From Mycobacterium colombiense (GTDB lineage: Bacteria; Actinomycetota; Actinomycetes; Mycobacteriales; Mycobacteriaceae), in assembly GCF_001665835.1 (NCBI RefSeq), contig NZ_LZSX01000025.1, positions 62,001-126,000 on the forward strand: a stretch of DNA of 64,000 nucleotides, read 5' to 3'. Position numbers and translations under genes: made by a program. The first letter of the stretch is position 1. The number at the start of each line of letters is the position of its first letter. This document shows positions 20,917-33,201 of this stretch, one piece after another. Below the pieces are notes generated by a model. The model was given only the letters and a program-made list of their open reading frames with translations. It searched no databases and was not told where the DNA came from.

Positions 20917-22183
20917 CGTGTCTCCTTCTCACGGGATACTCGGACGGGCTGACGGTGGATCCCAACACCCGGTCGGATAGCAGCCCAAGGCAGCTCAGGT
21001 TGGGAAACCCGGGCCCCTGGGTAAGTCCTGACAGGTTCGGCAGGAACAACTTGGGTGTCACGTCTGGGACGGCCAGGTCATAACCTATCGCCTCCTGCAG
21101 CCGTTCCGAAGTCAGGGGCCCACCCAGACCGAGTTCTAGCAGATCAAGGGCTTCTTGGCTGAATAACGGTGCGAACCAAAGCGAGTCAGCGCCGGAGCCG
21201 TCGATGACGAGATCAAAACCGTGTACCGTCTCCAGATTCTCGCTGCCGCGATTGGTGGACAGCGTCAACCGGATCTGCCCCTCCTTGCCCACCGCGTGGG
21301 CTACGCGGCCACGCAGGTGGTGGATGCGATCGTCGGCCAGCAACGCTTCCTGCACATGGGACGAAAACACCCCACGGTCGGTGCGCGCCAACGCATCACG
21401 GCGTTCGGCAAGCGTGAGGGCCGGCCAGTTGGTGGGATCGGAGAACAGCGAGTTCTCGAAGAACCCCTCGCCGCGGGTGAACAATGTGGCTTGTGGCGAA
21501 ATCACGGTGATGCTGGAAACCCGGTGCCTGAACAGCTCATAGAGCATCGCCGCGGCCGTCTCGCCACCGCCGATCACCGCCACCCGCTCCGCATGGATCC
21601 GGTCGTGATTGGCCGCGCGGTCCCAGAACTGGGCGATCGACAGCACGCGCGGATTGCCTGGAAGCAACGACTTTTCGGCCTGGCCGGGACCGGTGATCAT
21701 CAACGCGTCGGCGTGCACGGCGGTCTCGTGCGTGTGCAGCGCCCAGCGGTCTCCGGCGATCGCCAATCGTTCGACATCACCGTGCACCACGTTCATGCCC
21801 ACGTGGTGCGCGACCCAATTCAGGTACTGACTCCACCGGCGATGCGTCGGCGCCGGCCTGCCGCGGTCGATCCACTCCGCGAACGAGGCCGTCGCGATGA
21901 GATAGGACTGCCAGCTGTAGCGGGTCATCCGCTCGTCGAGTTCGGCGTTGCGGCGCGGCACCAGCGCCGAGCGGTAGGGAAACCCGACGTCTTTTTCGGG
22001 ACTGGTGCCCAACCGATGCGCGCCATCGGTCCAGCCGCCGCTGGCCTGCCAGTTCGCCGCGACGCCGATCCGCTCCACCGCGACCACGTCGGGAACCTCG
22101 ACGCCCATTTCGCGCAGCGCGAAGGCCTTGGCTGCCACAGCCACCGCCTTGGCGCCGGCACCCACGATCGCAAGTGTGCTCAT
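20897..22183 (-). CDS. mbtG: Lysine N6-monooxygenase MbtG
   Basis: 428-residue flavin monooxygenase that N-hydroxylates lysine side chains to make the iron-binding hydroxamates of mycobactin. The FAD fold is seen at the N-terminus ([17 protein letters not shown], with GxGxxA rather than GxGxxG), the NADPH site at [18 protein letters not shown], and a C-terminal substrate segment [20 protein letters not shown] 22183 overlaps the mbtF stop by 4 bp (ATGA). Confidence 0.95.
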   Translation of the reverse strand: MSTLAIVGAGAKAVAVAAKAFALREMGVEVPDVVAVERIGVAANWQASGGWTDGAHRLGTSPEKDVGFPYRSALVPRRNAELDERMTRYSWQSYLIATASFAEWIDRGRPAPTHRRWSQYLNWVAHHVGMNVVHGDVERLAIAGDRWALHTHETAVHADALMITGPGQAEKSLLPGNPRVLSIAQFWDRAANHDRIHAERVAVIGGGETAAAMLYELFRHRVSSITVISPQATLFTRGEGFFENSLFSDPTNWPALTLAERRDALARTDRGVFSSHVQEALLADDRIHHLRGRVAHAVGKEGQIRLTLSTNRGSENLETVHGFDLVIDGSGADSLWFAPLFSQEALDLLELGLGGPLTSERLQEAIGYDLAVPDVTPKLFLPNLSGLTQGPGFPNLSCLGLLSDRVLGSTVSPSEYPVRRRHDEREPL

Positions 22184-25100
22184 TTCACCATCTCCCGCAG
22201 CGAATCAACCCAAATCTCCTGCAGCGCAGCAATATCCGTGTAATCGAGAATGTCGGGCAGGGCGCGCCACTGCGCGGCCAGAACCCGCTCCCCGTCATAG
22301 CTCAGCACCATCGCGGCGATGGTCAACTCGTGGCGCACCGCCAGTTCCGGCTCCGGCACCGGCGACGACCCGGCGAGTAGCTGGCGCTCGAGCCGCAGCC
22401 CCGTACCGCCGTCGGTGTGCGCGGCGCCGAGATAATTCAGCAGCAGCTGCGGAGGTGAATAACCGGCGAGCCGCTGAGCGGTGTCGTCCCGCAAGTAGCG
22501 CAGCAACCCATAGTCGAGTCCATCGCCGGGGATGGCCGCCAACTTCTCCCCCACCTCGTGCGGATCCGTCGAGTCGAGCCGCACCGGGTAGATGGAGCTG
22601 AGCAATCCGACCGTGTCGCCGGTGTCGATGGTGTGTGCGCCCGGTCCGTCCACCAAACTGTCGGCGCGGCCGTGTGTTTCGAGTGCCAGCAGCGGCGGCG
22701 GAGTGGCCTGTCTGCGCATCTCGCGCCAGCGCGTCACCGTCGCCGCGGTCGCGGCGACCAGCAGCGTGGGCAACGGCAGGCCCGAATCCAGCAGCCGGCG
22801 GGTGACGTCGGCGTCGGTGGCGGCGTTGCGGACGATCAGGTCGCGAGCCCGATCGCGGCTCGGATCGAGCCTCCTGGCACCGAGGTCGGGATCGTCGCCG
22901 TCCAGTTGGGACGCCCAGAATTGCACCGTGTCCAACCGGTGCGCCCGCGCGGTCAGCGCTTCCGCCCAGCGCCGATAGCTGGTGTGTTCGCGGATGGGCG
23001 CCGGCGAGTGGCCGGTGGCCGAGGCCGTCAGGGCGGCACTGAGTTCACCGAGGATCACGCGCCACGACGCCGGGTCCAGCGCGACGACGTGCGCGGACAG
23101 CAGCAGAACGCTCTCCCCCGCCTGCGGCCGCAACCACACCGCGGACAGCAGCGTTCCGCGCTCGGGGTCCAGGCGGTCGACGGCCCCGGCGACGTGGGCG
23201 GGTACCGCCGCGGCCAGATCGCCAACCACCTCAACCTCTTTGAGCGTGCCGACGACGTCGGCCGTGGGCACCGGCACCAGGGTCATGGTGGAGCGGTCCA
23301 CCCGGGTGCGCAGCACCTCGTGACCCTCGACGATGCTTGCCAGGGCCGCGTCCAACTCCTCGCGGCGCAGCGTCTCGGGCAATCGGATGGCTTCGGTCTG
23401 TGCCAGCCGGCGCGGGTTGCCGAATTCGTAGAGCCACCGGCCGTTGGGCAGCAACGGCATTGGTCCGGATCCGGTGTCCGCCTGCTGGCCGGCGGCCGTG
23501 GTTTCCGAGTCGATCGCCTCGGCCAGTTCGCGGATGTTGCTGCACTCGAGGATGAGCCTGGCGCGCAACGCAATTCCGTGTGCGCGGGCCGCTTGTACCA
23601 CCGACAACGCCATGATGCTGTCCAGGCCCTGCTGCAGGAAATCCGCGGTGACGTCGATGCGCGGCTGCCCGAGCAGCTCGGCCAGCAGCTCGGCCAGCGC
23701 GGATTCCGTGGCGGTCTCGGGCGTCGCCGCCCCGGCCTCGGACTCGGCGTGGTCGAAGGCGGCCAGCGCGGTCTCGTCCAGCTTTCCGTTGGGGGTCAAC
23801 GGGATTTCGTCGACCAGGATGATGCGTTGCGGAACCATGTAGCGCGGCAGCCGGGCGCTGAGCATGCCCCGCAGCTCCGACGTGGTGGGCCGGCCGGCTG
23901 CCGGGTCGGTGGCAACGTACGCGGTGAGCCGCGCGACGCCCCGGCGCTGCTGCACCAGCACCCCCGCGTGTCGCACGGCCGGGTGCGATTCGAGGGCGGC
24001 CGCGATCTCCCTGGGTTCAACGCGGTGGCCGCGGATCTTCACCTGGGCGTCGGCGCGTCCCACGTATTGCACTGAGCCGTCGGGCAACCGGCGCACCAGA
24101 TCGCCGGTGCGATACATCCGTTCGGCCGCCGCAAACGGGTCGGCGACAAAGCGCGCGGCGGTCTCCGGAGCGCGGCCCAGGTAGCCGCGGGCCAGCTGGG
24201 CACCGCCCAGATACAGTTCGCCCGTCGCCCCGCACGGCACCGGGCGCAGCGCGGAATCCAGCACGTAGCCGCGGGTGTGCCGGGTGGGCCGCCCGATGGC
24301 CGGTTCGTCGTGCTGGGCGATGGCGGCGACCACCGCCTCCACCGTGGTCTCGGTGGGCCCGTAGCAGTTGTATGCCGTCATCGACGAGGTGCTGCAGGTG
24401 TTGCGGATCCGGGCCCAGGCCGCGCTGCCGACCGCCTCGCCGCCCAACGCAAGCACGGTCAGCGGCGCCTCGCTCAGCAACCCGAAAGCCTGCAATTGGG
24501 CGAACATTGACGGCGTGGTGTCGATCATGTCGATGCCGTGCGCGGCGATCAGCGCGACGAGCGCCTCGGCATCGGTCTGGGTCTGCTCGTCGACGACATG
24601 CACGCCGTGCCCGTCGAGCAGGCCGACCAGCGGCTGCCACGCGGCGTCGAAGGCGAACGACCAGGCGTGGGCGATGCGCAGCGGCCGGCCGAGTTTGGCT
24701 GCCGCGGGCCGCAGTACGCGGTCCAGATGATCGTCGGCGTAGGCGCCCACCGCGCCGTGGGTTCCGATGACGCCCTTGGGTTCTCCGGTCGTACCCGAGG
24801 TGAACACGACATACGCGGCCTGCGCGGCTGGAACGTCGACGGGGTTGAACTCGTGGTCGTGCGGTTCGCCGGCCTCCAGCAGCTCCTCGGTCAGCTCGTC
24901 GTCCAACACGATCGACGCGCCCGATTGGCGCAGGATGGAGTCCACCCGCTCGGGGGGCATTCCCGGTTCCATCGGCACGCACATGCCGCCGGCCTTGAGC
25001 ACCGCGAATATCGCGATGATGTACCGCGGGCCGCGGGACAGCCTGATGCCCACCGGAGTTTCGGGCTTGACCCCCTTGTGGGCGAGTCGCGCCGCCAGCC

Positions 25101-26622
25101 GGGTGGCATGAAGATTCAGTTCGCGGTAGCTCAGTGCGCCACCCGCCCAGCTGACCGCCCGGCTGTCCGGTGTACGGGCCGCAACGTCGGCGAACCGGGC
25201 GTGGATGCTCAACGGCGACACCGGTATTGATGCACCGCTTTCGGCCCGCAGCGGGTCGGCCTCATCGCCCAGCAGTACGCTGACGTCGCGCAGCGGACGC
25301 TCCCAGCCCTGCAGCAGCCTCTCTGCGGCGGTGAGCACCCGCCGCCCGAATGTGGCGGCGGGTATGGCACCCAGCGCTCCGTCGATCGCTTCGATCAGCA
25401 CCACCAGCTCGCCGCCTTCCATGTGGGCGGCGATCGCGATCGGGAAATGCGACAGAGTTTGCAGGGCGGACGGCCGGAAAGTCGCACCGCCGGCGGTCAA
25501 TTCGCCACCCGCGGTCAGCCCGTCCATCGGGAAGTTCTCGTAGACCAGCAGGGTGTCGAACATCTCCCCGACCCCGCCCAGGGCGCGGAGTTGGGCATGC
25601 CCGACATAGCTGTGCTCGCGCAGCAGCGCCGCGTCGCGCTGCACGGCGCGGCACTGCTCGCCGGCCGTCGCGGCCGGGTCGAGCCGCACCCGCAGCGGCA
25701 CGGTGTTGATGAACAGACCGACCATGGTCTCGACGCCGGTCAGTTCGGGCGGCCGACCGGAGACCGTGACCCCGAAAACCACATCGCGGGTGTCGGTAAG
25801 CCGCGACAACACCAGCGCCCACGCCATCTGCATCAGGGTGTTGACAGTGATGCCGCGCGATCGGGTGTCCTCGACCAAGCGCGTGGTGATCTCGGCCGGC
25901 AGTCGCAGCTTGGTGGTGCGGGGCAACGCCGTCTGCTGTCCGTCAGCCGTCTCGATGGACCCCAGCGAGGCGGCAAGCAGGGTGGGGCCCGGCAGTCCGG
26001 CCAGGTGCTCGCGCCAAACCCGTTGGCTGGTTTCCGGGTCGCGGCTCGCCAGCCAGCCGATGTAGTCGCGGTAGGGCCGAGGCGCTACGGGCAACGCCGA
26101 CGGGTCGCCGCCGGCCTGATAGAGGATCATCATCTCGTTGACGAACACCGGCAACGACCATCCGTCGATCACGATGTGGTGCGCGGTGAGCACCAAACGC
26201 CATCGCGCGCCGGGCAATTCGATCAACAGGAAGCGAATTGCCGGTCCACGTTCCAGATCGAACGGTCGTCGGCGTTCGCCGGTTTCCAGCGTGGGCACGG
26301 CCGCCGGTGCGGCGGCGACCAGTCGCCACGGCAGTTCGACGCGGGACGGCACGATCTGTACCGGTCGCGGGATCCCCCGGCTGAAGAAGCTGGCCCGCAG
26401 ATTCGGGTGCCGCACCAACATCTGTTCCGCGCACTCACGTAACAGCGCGACGTCGAGTTCGCCGGAGATGTCCGCCGCGATCCCGATGACGTACGGGTCG
26501 TCCGCCGCTTCACCGTCGGCGAATTCGGCGAGCGTGGTCAGCGAATACAAGCCCTCCTGCAGCGGGCTCAGCGCCATCACGTCCTCGATGTCGGGTGCGA
26601 CATCGGTTTCGGCAGCTGTCAT
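22180..26622 (-). CDS. mbtF: Mycobactin NRPS MbtF (C-A-T and terminal E-like domain)
   Basis: 1480-residue nonribosomal peptide synthetase that adds the terminal lysine of mycobactin. Order: condensation ~15-440 (HHIVIDGWS intact); adenylation ~470-970 ([35 protein letters not shown]); carrier ~990-1065 with phosphopantetheine serine in [11 protein letters not shown]; then an epimerisation-like domain ~1080-1460. The adenylation pocket keeps FDAAW, with the usual Asp for an alpha-amino acid. In the last domain the HHxxxD core reads [12 protein letters not shown], losing one His. ATG overlaps the mbtE stop by 4 bp. Confidence 0.95.
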   Translation of the reverse strand: MTAAETDVAPDIEDVMALSPLQEGLYSLTTLAEFADGEAADDPYVIGIAADISGELDVALLRECAEQMLVRHPNLRASFFSRGIPRPVQIVPSRVELPWRLVAAAPAAVPTLETGERRRPFDLERGPAIRFLLIELPGARWRLVLTAHHIVIDGWSLPVFVNEMMILYQAGGDPSALPVAPRPYRDYIGWLASRDPETSQRVWREHLAGLPGPTLLAASLGSIETADGQQTALPRTTKLRLPAEITTRLVEDTRSRGITVNTLMQMAWALVLSRLTDTRDVVFGVTVSGRPPELTGVETMVGLFINTVPLRVRLDPAATAGEQCRAVQRDAALLREHSYVGHAQLRALGGVGEMFDTLLVYENFPMDGLTAGGELTAGGATFRPSALQTLSHFPIAIAAHMEGGELVVLIEAIDGALGAIPAATFGRRVLTAAERLLQGWERPLRDVSVLLGDEADPLRAESGASIPVSPLSIHARFADVAARTPDSRAVSWAGGALSYRELNLHATRLAARLAHKGVKPETPVGIRLSRGPRYIIAIFAVLKAGGMCVPMEPGMPPERVDSILRQSGASIVLDDELTEELLEAGEPHDHEFNPVDVPAAQAAYVVFTSGTTGEPKGVIGTHGAVGAYADDHLDRVLRPAAAKLGRPLRIAHAWSFAFDAAWQPLVGLLDGHGVHVVDEQTQTDAEALVALIAAHGIDMIDTTPSMFAQLQAFGLLSEAPLTVLALGGEAVGSAAWARIRNTCSTSSMTAYNCYGPTETTVEAVVAAIAQHDEPAIGRPTRHTRGYVLDSALRPVPCGATGELYLGGAQLARGYLGRAPETAARFVADPFAAAERMYRTGDLVRRLPDGSVQYVGRADAQVKIRGHRVEPREIAAALESHPAVRHAGVLVQQRRGVARLTAYVATDPAAGRPTTSELRGMLSARLPRYMVPQRIILVDEIPLTPNGKLDETALAAFDHAESEAGAATPETATESALAELLAELLGQPRIDVTADFLQQGLDSIMALSVVQAARAHGIALRARLILECSNIRELAEAIDSETTAAGQQADTGSGPMPLLPNGRWLYEFGNPRRLAQTEAIRLPETLRREELDAALASIVEGHEVLRTRVDRSTMTLVPVPTADVVGTLKEVEVVGDLAAAVPAHVAGAVDRLDPERGTLLSAVWLRPQAGESVLLLSAHVVALDPASWRVILGELSAALTASATGHSPAPIREHTSYRRWAEALTARAHRLDTVQFWASQLDGDDPDLGARRLDPSRDRARDLIVRNAATDADVTRRLLDSGLPLPTLLVAATAATVTRWREMRRQATPPPLLALETHGRADSLVDGPGAHTIDTGDTVGLLSSIYPVRLDSTDPHEVGEKLAAIPGDGLDYGLLRYLRDDTAQRLAGYSPPQLLLNYLGAAHTDGGTGLRLERQLLAGSSPVPEPELAVRHELTIAAMVLSYDGERVLAAQWRALPDILDYTDIAALQEIWVDSLREMVK

Positions 26623-29600
26623 GTCGTGCCTTCGCGCGACGACGAGAACAGTTGCGTCACGGCAGCCAGGTCCGAGGGCGACAGTCCGGAGGTACTCATC
26701 GGCTCGAAACGGGTGTCGGTCGGCTGCTCGTCCTCTTCGATGACTGCCCCTTCGTCGCCCAGAGCATCGAGTGCGGCGGCCAGCTGCTGCACCGTCGGGT
26801 TCTCGAAGATCATCCGCGGGCTCACGGCCAGGCCGGTCGCCCGGGCCCGTGACGCGAGCTGCACGGACAGGATGCTGTCGCCGCCGAGGGCGAAGAAGTC
26901 ATCGAAGCGCCCCACCTCCGGGGTGGACAGCAGTTCCGCGAACACCTTGGCCAGCGCCCGCTCGGTAGCGGTGCGCGTCGGTTCAGTCTGCCCGCCGGTG
27001 CTGACCGCCGTCCGCGGCAGCCCGGGCCGGTTCAGCTTGCCCGATTCGGTTTTCGGGAGGACGTCGAGCACGGTCAGCGACGACGGCAGCATGTAGCCCG
27101 GCAGGGTCGTGGCGATCGCCGCGCGCACCTCGCCCGCGAAGGTCGCCTTCGCGGCGTCATCGGTGATCGGGCGTTGCGGCACAACATATCCGGCCAGCGA
27201 GGTGCCGCCGTGCACCTCCCACGTGCGGGCCGCCGCGGCGGCGACGCCATCGGCGCCCGCCAGGGCCGCCTCGACCTCGGCCAACTCGACGCGGAAACCG
27301 CGGACCTGCACCTGGTGGTCGGAACGTCCGACGAATTCCAGTTGGCCGTCCTCGGTCCACCGGGCCAGGTCGCCGCTGCGGTACAACCGCGAACCGGCCT
27401 CGGCGCCATAGGGATTGGCGATGAACCGCGTCGCGGTCAGGCCCGGGCGTTTCCAATATCCGCGACCGAGCTGATCACCGGCGTAGTACAGCTCGCCCAC
27501 CACGCCGACCGGCACGGTACGCAGCCCCTCGTCGAGCAGGTAGGCCTGCGCCCCCGGGACCGGCTTTCCGACAAGCGGATTCGGCAGGCCCAGCCGCCCG
27601 CGGGACACCGCGCCGGAGGTCTCGGTGGAACCGATGTTGTTCAGCAGCTCGGTGCCGGCGCCGCCCTGGTCGGCGCACACCGATACCAGCCGCTGCAGCA
27701 GCGCCGTGCTCACCGGTTCCCCGCCGCACACCAGCCGCGACAGCGCGCGCACGGCGTCGGGCCGGCTGTCCACCAGCGCCGACACCAGGCTGGGCACCGC
27801 GGTCACCTGGGCGACCGAATACCGGTTCATCAGGTCCCCGAGGGCTTCCGGGTCACGGTGCTCGGCGTCGTCGGCCAGGATCATGGTCGCGCCGGCAGCC
27901 AGGCCGGCCAGCATCTCCATGCCGCCTTCGAGGAAGGTGATCGAGGCCTGCGCCAGTCGCACGTCGTCGGTTCGCGGCGGGTAGTGCCGCAGCTGCCAGT
28001 CGAGCCGCGCGGCCATCGAGCGATGCGTTCCCACCGCGCCTTTCGGCTTGCCGGTGGACCCGGAGGTGAAGACCAGGTACATTGGGTCGTCGGGGTGCGG
28101 CAGTCGCACGTCCCTCGACAGCGTATCCACGTCGTCGCTGAGGATCAGGGCGCGTACCTGTGGATCGTCCAGCGAGATCAGCTCGACCCCGGGCACCTGC
28201 GGCATGGTGTCCACGGCTTCGACCGTCGCGACCACGACCGGCGGTTGCACGTCGTCGAGCATGAATTGCTTTCGCGCCAGCGGATATCCGGGATCGATGG
28301 GGAAGTAACCTGCGCCGGCTTTCATGATGGCCATTAGCGCCACCACCAGCTCGATGCTCCGCCGGGTCGACAGCCCGACCAGCGACCCGGGGCCCACTCC
28401 GTTCTTGACGAGCAGCGCGGCCAGGTTATCCGAACGGCGATGCAGCGCAGGGTAATCGATGCTCTGCTCGCCGCAGCGCACCGCGACCCGGTCGGTGCCC
28501 CACGCCCGGCTGGGTTCCAGCAGTTCCGGGATGGTGCGCGGCCGGTCGTGCGGCGGCTGCTCGCCGCGGCTCCAGTCCTGCAGAATGCGGTGCTGTTCCG
28601 CGGTATCGATCAGCCGGACATCGCGCAGAGTCTGATCGATGTCATCGGCGAACTCGGTGAGCGCGCGGGCCAGCCATTCCGCCATCCGCTCGATCGTGGT
28701 CCTGGCGTACAGCTCGGTGCGGTAGATGACATTGCAGTTGTAGCCGATGTCGTCGGAGCCGTCGGTGCCGAAGAAGTTGACGCTCAGATCGGCGTGCGCC
28801 ATGTCGAAGACGGGGTCCAGCGAGGTGCACACGGTGTCCTGCTCGCCGCTGCCCGCGGCCGCGGTCTCGATGACCCGGGTGGCGGACAGGTGATCCCGGA
28901 CGTGCACGACAACCTGGAACAGCGGGTTGCGTGACAGCGAGCGCACCGGGCTGACGCTGTCGACGACACGGTCGAACGGCAGGTCCTGGTGAGCGTAGGC
29001 GGCCAGCGCGGTCTCCCGGGCACGCTTGAGTAGTTCGCGCAGCGTCGGATTGCCGTCCATGTCGTTGCGTAGCACCAAAATGTTGACGAAGAATCCGATC
29101 AGCTGGTCCAATTCGGCTTCGGTGCGGCCGGCGACCGGGGTTCCCAGCGGAATGTCGGTTCCCCCACCGGCTTTGTGCAAGACCACGGCGACGGCCGTTT
29201 GCAGCAGCATGAATTCGGTGATGCCGAGCTCGCGGCACAGTTCACCGAGCTTGGCGCGGGTGGCCGAGTCGATCTGGAAGTCGACGGACTCCCCTTCGCC
29301 GCTGGGCACCGGCTGGCGCGGGAAGTCCGGGCGCAGCCCGGTGTCCTCCGGCATCCCGGCCAGCTGCCGGGTCCAGTACTCCCGCTGGCCGCCGGCGATG
29401 GCGGACTCCTGGCCGCCCGCGTCGCCCAGGAACGTGCGCTGCCACGCCGCATAGTCGGCGTACTGCACACGCAGCGGGGCCCAGGACGGGGCCTCTCCGC
29501 CGCGGCGGGCCCGGTAGGCCGTCATCACGTCGGAGAACAGCACGCCCGCCGACCAATGGTCGGAGGCGATGTGGTGCACGACCAGCGACAGCACGTGCTC

Positions 29601-32600
29601 CGCGGTGTTCTCGGTGCGCAGCACCGCGACCCGGATCGGTAATTCCGCGTCCAGTTCGAAGCAGTGGCACCGCTCCACGTCGAGCTGCTGTCGCAGCCAG
29701 GCCTCGTCGGGCCCCTCCTCGCGGCGCACCGGAACCTCGACGCCGGCCGGTTCAACGACTTGGTAGGGCACGCCGTCCAACTCGACGTAGCTGGTGCGCA
29801 GGATCTCGTGCCGGGCAACGACGTCGCCGACGGCAGCGATCAGCGCATCGATGTCCCACGGCCCGGTCAGCTTCGCCGCAAAGGGAATGTTGTTGACCCG
29901 GCTGGGCCCGTCCACGCGGTAGGCGAACCAGCTGCGCAGCTGCGACGCCGACAGCGGCATGGGTTCGTCATGCGCGGTGGTGATCAGCCTGGGCCGCGAC
30001 TGCGCCAGTCCGCCCGAACCCTGTTGGTCGATCCGCTCGGCCAGCGCCCCGACCGTCGCGAGTTCGAACACGTCGCGGATGCCGATTTCCACCCCGCACT
30101 CCGCGCGGATCGCGGTGACCAGTTTGGTGGCGACCAGCGAGTGGCCGCCCAGATCGAAGAACGAGTCGTCGACGCCCACGCGTTCGTGGCCGAGCAAGCC
30201 CGAAAACAGTTGGGCGATGCGCTGTTCGGTGGGGGTGGCGGGGTCGCGGTATTCGGTGGCCGCGGCGATCTGCGGCTGTGGCAGCGCGGCGCGGTCGATC
30301 TTCTGGTGCGCGGTGATCGGGATCTCGTCGAGCACCACGTAGACGGCCGGGGTCATGTAGTCCGGCAGCGCGGCGGCCACCCGGGCCCGGATGCGCTCGA
30401 CGTCAACCGTTTCCGTGCCGGCGCCCTGGGCCGGCGTCACGTAGCCGACCAGGCTCCTGCCCAACTGGGGCAGGTCCATGGCCAGCACGACCGCTTGCCC
30501 GACGCTGGGGTCGACCGAGATGGCGGCCGCGATTTCGCCCAGCTCGATCCGGAAACCGCGGATCTTCACCTGCTCGTCGGCGCGACCGACGAACTCGATG
30601 TCGCCGTTGGCGTTGCGGCGGGCCAGGTCACCCGAGCGGTACATCCGGCCACCGGGCGTGAACGGGTCGGCGACGAAGCGCTCGGCGGTCAGCTGCGGCC
30701 TGCGGTGATATCCGTGCGCGACATGTGTTCCGGCGATGTAGATCTCGCCGATCACGCCGACGGGCACCGGCTGCAGCGCGTTGTCGAGCAGATACACCTG
30801 CGTGTTGATCTTGGGCCGGCCGATCGGCACCACCCGGGTTCCCTGGGTGCCTTCGACGGGGTAGCTGGTGCAGTTCACCACCGTTTCGGTCGGTCCGTAG
30901 AAGTTGTGCAGCGACGCGTCGAAGGTGGCGTGGAACTTGTCGGCGATCTCGCCGGGCAGGGCCTCCCCGCCGATGGGCACGCGTCGCAGGGTCCGCCACT
31001 GGCTGACGCCGGGCAACGACAGGAAGAGCCCCAGCAGCGACGGCACGAAGTGCATCGACGTGATGCCCTCGCGGGCCAGCAGGTCGGTGAGGTAGCCGAT
31101 GTCGCGCAGCCCGTCGGGGCGCGGAATCACCAAGCGGGCACCCATGATCAGCGTGCCGAAGATCTCGCCCATCGACACGTCGAAGCTGGGCGAGGCGACC
31201 TGGAGCAGCCTATCGGTGTCATCGATCCGGTATTCGTCGCCGAACCAGACGAAGTACTCGGCGATGGGTGCGTGCGGCACCGGAACGCCCTTGGGCAGCC
31301 CGGTGGAGCCCGAGGTATAGATCAGGTAGGCCGTGTTCTGCGGGCTCAGCGGTCGGATCAGCCCGGCTGGCGCGCTGGCCGGATAGCGCGCGGCGTCGGT
31401 AACCGGTTCGCGCAGCACCAATTTCGCGTCCGCGTCCTCGAGAATGAAGCTCAGCCGGTCCTGCGGGTAGGTGGGATCCACCGGCAGATAGACCCCGCCC
31501 GCTTTGAGCACGCCGAGCGCGGTGATGACCAATTCGGGGGACTTGTCCAGCAGCACCGCGACGCGATCCTCGGTGCCGATCCCCTGCTCGATGAGCCAGT
31601 GCGCCAACCGGTTCGACTCTTCGTCGATTTCCCGGTAGGAATAGGCGCGCCCCTCGTAGACCACGGCGACGGCATCGGGGGTGAGTCCCGCCCTCCGGCT
31701 GACCAGCTCGGGCAACGTGCTGGCTGGGGTGACGAATTCCTCGCCGGTCGACACAGCGCGCAACCACTCGGCGTCCTCGTCGCTCATCAACGCGCACGCC
31801 GACAGCTTCACGTCGGGGTCGGACAGCAGGCCGTCCAGCAAGGCGGCGTAGTGGCGCAGCAATTGCTCGACCAACTGCTGATCCATCACCTCGACCAGGT
31901 ACTCCGCCTCGACCAGGCCGCCGCCTGAGCCGTCCGGTGCCCGATCCAGCTCGACCATCAGACTCAACGGCAATTGATTGAAATGGCCACGCAATTCGCC
32001 GCGCTCGCAGCGCACCCCGGGCGGGCAGAAGCCGGCGCCGTCGGGCTCCCGTTGCCCGAAGCTCACCCGGGTCATGCGGTCCGCGCCATGCCGGCGGTCG
32101 GGATTCGACTCGCGCACCAGCCAGTCCAGGTCGGCGCGCGAATGAGCGAAGGCGCCCACCGCATCCTCACGGGTTTGGGCCAGCAGCTCGCGGAACGTCT
32201 GGTGCGACCCAGGCCGCAGCCGGATCACCACGGTGTTGCCGTAATACCCGATGACATCCTCGGTGCCCACGCCGCGGTTGAGCACCGGGGCCGCCACCAG
32301 GAAGTCGGTCGACTGCGTGTAGCGGTGCACCAGCGCGGCGAACGCGGCCATCAACACCATGTACGGGGTGGCGCCAGTCTCGCGGGCCAACGCCGCCGCC
32401 CGCTCGACGGTGTCCGCCGACAACGGCGCGAACGCGCGCTGTGCGCGCCAGGTGCTGGGCACCGCCGAACCGTTGGCCCCGGGCAGCTCGAGGGGATCCG
32501 GGAGGTCGGCCATCCGCGGCCGCCAGTAGTCCAGGTCCGCCTGACGAATGGCGGTCGCATCGGCGGCAACGTCCCTGAGCACCCGGCCATCGGCGAACTC

Positions 32601-33200
32601 GGCCGGGTCGGTGTATGCGCGGGTCAGATCGGCGAAGAAGGGCGCCCACGAGCCGTCGTCCCAGGCGATGTGGTGCGCGGTTATCAGCAGCATCAGTTCG
32701 TCGTCGGCCAGCCGCGCCGCCGTGACTCGCAGCGGTGAATCCTTGCTCAGGTCGAATGGCCGGCGAAAGTCCCGCTGCGCCAGCACATCCAGCCGCAGCC
32801 GACGCGCCTGATCGGTCATCCCGGTCAGGTCGTGTTCGGCCCATTCGGGCCGCAGGTCCTCGCGGACCACCGGGCGCGGATCGCCCTCGCCGTCGGTGGC
32901 GTACGTCGTATGCAGCACCGGGTGTCGCGCGGCGACGGCATCGACCGCACGGTGCAGCTGCGCGGTGTCGACGGTGCCGGACAGGCGGTAGGAGACGCAG
33001 ATGTTGAGCAGCGCGCTGTCGGGATCGACGGACTGCACGAACCACATCCGGTGCTGGCCGACCGACATACGTGGTTCGTCGTCGGTCGCGACGGGCACCG
33101 CGGCCGTCGTCTTGGCCAGGCCGCGTTCAGCGAGCTTGCGGCGCAGTAATTCCAGCCGCTCATCGTCGAGACGGGTGCTGACGCCGGTGGTGTCTGTCAC
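26619..33200 (-). CDS. mbtE: Mycobactin NRPS MbtE, two-module form (C-A-T-C-A-T)
   Basis: 2193-residue NRPS. Module 1: condensation ~40-460 (HHIAWDDGS), adenylation ~490-985 ([29 protein letters not shown]), carrier with [13 protein letters not shown]. Module 2: condensation ~1075-1500 (HHIASDHWS), adenylation ~1530-2020 ([37 protein letters not shown]), carrier with [13 protein letters not shown]. All core motifs are intact. In adenylation 2 the A4 core reads [10 protein letters not shown], without the Asp that normally binds the substrate amino group. M. tuberculosis MbtE is shorter (about 1,680 residues as I recall). It normally loads lysine in mycobactin assembly; the role of module 2 is open. 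Two bases separate it from mbtD. Confidence 0.92.
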   Translation of the reverse strand: MTDTTGVSTRLDDERLELLRRKLAERGLAKTTAAVPVATDDEPRMSVGQHRMWFVQSVDPDSALLNICVSYRLSGTVDTAQLHRAVDAVAARHPVLHTTYATDGEGDPRPVVREDLRPEWAEHDLTGMTDQARRLRLDVLAQRDFRRPFDLSKDSPLRVTAARLADDELMLLITAHHIAWDDGSWAPFFADLTRAYTDPAEFADGRVLRDVAADATAIRQADLDYWRPRMADLPDPLELPGANGSAVPSTWRAQRAFAPLSADTVERAAALARETGATPYMVLMAAFAALVHRYTQSTDFLVAAPVLNRGVGTEDVIGYYGNTVVIRLRPGSHQTFRELLAQTREDAVGAFAHSRADLDWLVRESNPDRRHGADRMTRVSFGQREPDGAGFCPPGVRCERGELRGHFNQLPLSLMVELDRAPDGSGGGLVEAEYLVEVMDQQLVEQLLRHYAALLDGLLSDPDVKLSACALMSDEDAEWLRAVSTGEEFVTPASTLPELVSRRAGLTPDAVAVVYEGRAYSYREIDEESNRLAHWLIEQGIGTEDRVAVLLDKSPELVITALGVLKAGGVYLPVDPTYPQDRLSFILEDADAKLVLREPVTDAARYPASAPAGLIRPLSPQNTAYLIYTSGSTGLPKGVPVPHAPIAEYFVWFGDEYRIDDTDRLLQVASPSFDVSMGEIFGTLIMGARLVIPRPDGLRDIGYLTDLLAREGITSMHFVPSLLGLFLSLPGVSQWRTLRRVPIGGEALPGEIADKFHATFDASLHNFYGPTETVVNCTSYPVEGTQGTRVVPIGRPKINTQVYLLDNALQPVPVGVIGEIYIAGTHVAHGYHRRPQLTAERFVADPFTPGGRMYRSGDLARRNANGDIEFVGRADEQVKIRGFRIELGEIAAAISVDPSVGQAVVLAMDLPQLGRSLVGYVTPAQGAGTETVDVERIRARVAAALPDYMTPAVYVVLDEIPITAHQKIDRAALPQPQIAAATEYRDPATPTEQRIAQLFSGLLGHERVGVDDSFFDLGGHSLVATKLVTAIRAECGVEIGIRDVFELATVGALAERIDQQGSGGLAQSRPRLITTAHDEPMPLSASQLRSWFAYRVDGPSRVNNIPFAAKLTGPWDIDALIAAVGDVVARHEILRTSYVELDGVPYQVVEPAGVEVPVRREEGPDEAWLRQQLDVERCHCFELDAELPIRVAVLRTENTAEHVLSLVVHHIASDHWSAGVLFSDVMTAYRARRGGEAPSWAPLRVQYADYAAWQRTFLGDAGGQESAIAGGQREYWTRQLAGMPEDTGLRPDFPRQPVPSGEGESVDFQIDSATRAKLGELCRELGITEFMLLQTAVAVVLHKAGGGTDIPLGTPVAGRTEAELDQLIGFFVNILVLRNDMDGNPTLRELLKRARETALAAYAHQDLPFDRVVDSVSPVRSLSRNPLFQVVVHVRDHLSATRVIETAAAGSGEQDTVCTSLDPVFDMAHADLSVNFFGTDGSDDIGYNCNVIYRTELYARTTIERMAEWLARALTEFADDIDQTLRDVRLIDTAEQHRILQDWSRGEQPPHDRPRTIPELLEPSRAWGTDRVAVRCGEQSIDYPALHRRSDNLAALLVKNGVGPGSLVGLSTRRSIELVVALMAIMKAGAGYFPIDPGYPLARKQFMLDDVQPPVVVATVEAVDTMPQVPGVELISLDDPQVRALILSDDVDTLSRDVRLPHPDDPMYLVFTSGSTGKPKGAVGTHRSMAARLDWQLRHYPPRTDDVRLAQASITFLEGGMEMLAGLAAGATMILADDAEHRDPEALGDLMNRYSVAQVTAVPSLVSALVDSRPDAVRALSRLVCGGEPVSTALLQRLVSVCADQGGAGTELLNNIGSTETSGAVSRGRLGLPNPLVGKPVPGAQAYLLDEGLRTVPVGVVGELYYAGDQLGRGYWKRPGLTATRFIANPYGAEAGSRLYRSGDLARWTEDGQLEFVGRSDHQVQVRGFRVELAEVEAALAGADGVAAAAARTWEVHGGTSLAGYVVPQRPITDDAAKATFAGEVRAAIATTLPGYMLPSSLTVLDVLPKTESGKLNRPGLPRTAVSTGGQTEPTRTATERALAKVFAELLSTPEVGRFDDFFALGGDSILSVQLASRARATGLAVSPRMIFENPTVQQLAAALDALGDEGAVIEEDEQPTDTRFEPMSTSGLSPSDLAAVTQLFSSSREGTT

Positions 33201-33201
33201 G

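Noticed and set aside
29664-31928. Plus-strand frame of 754 codons opposite mbtE
   Set aside because: Antisense shadow of a conserved NRPS; low complexity and no domain.
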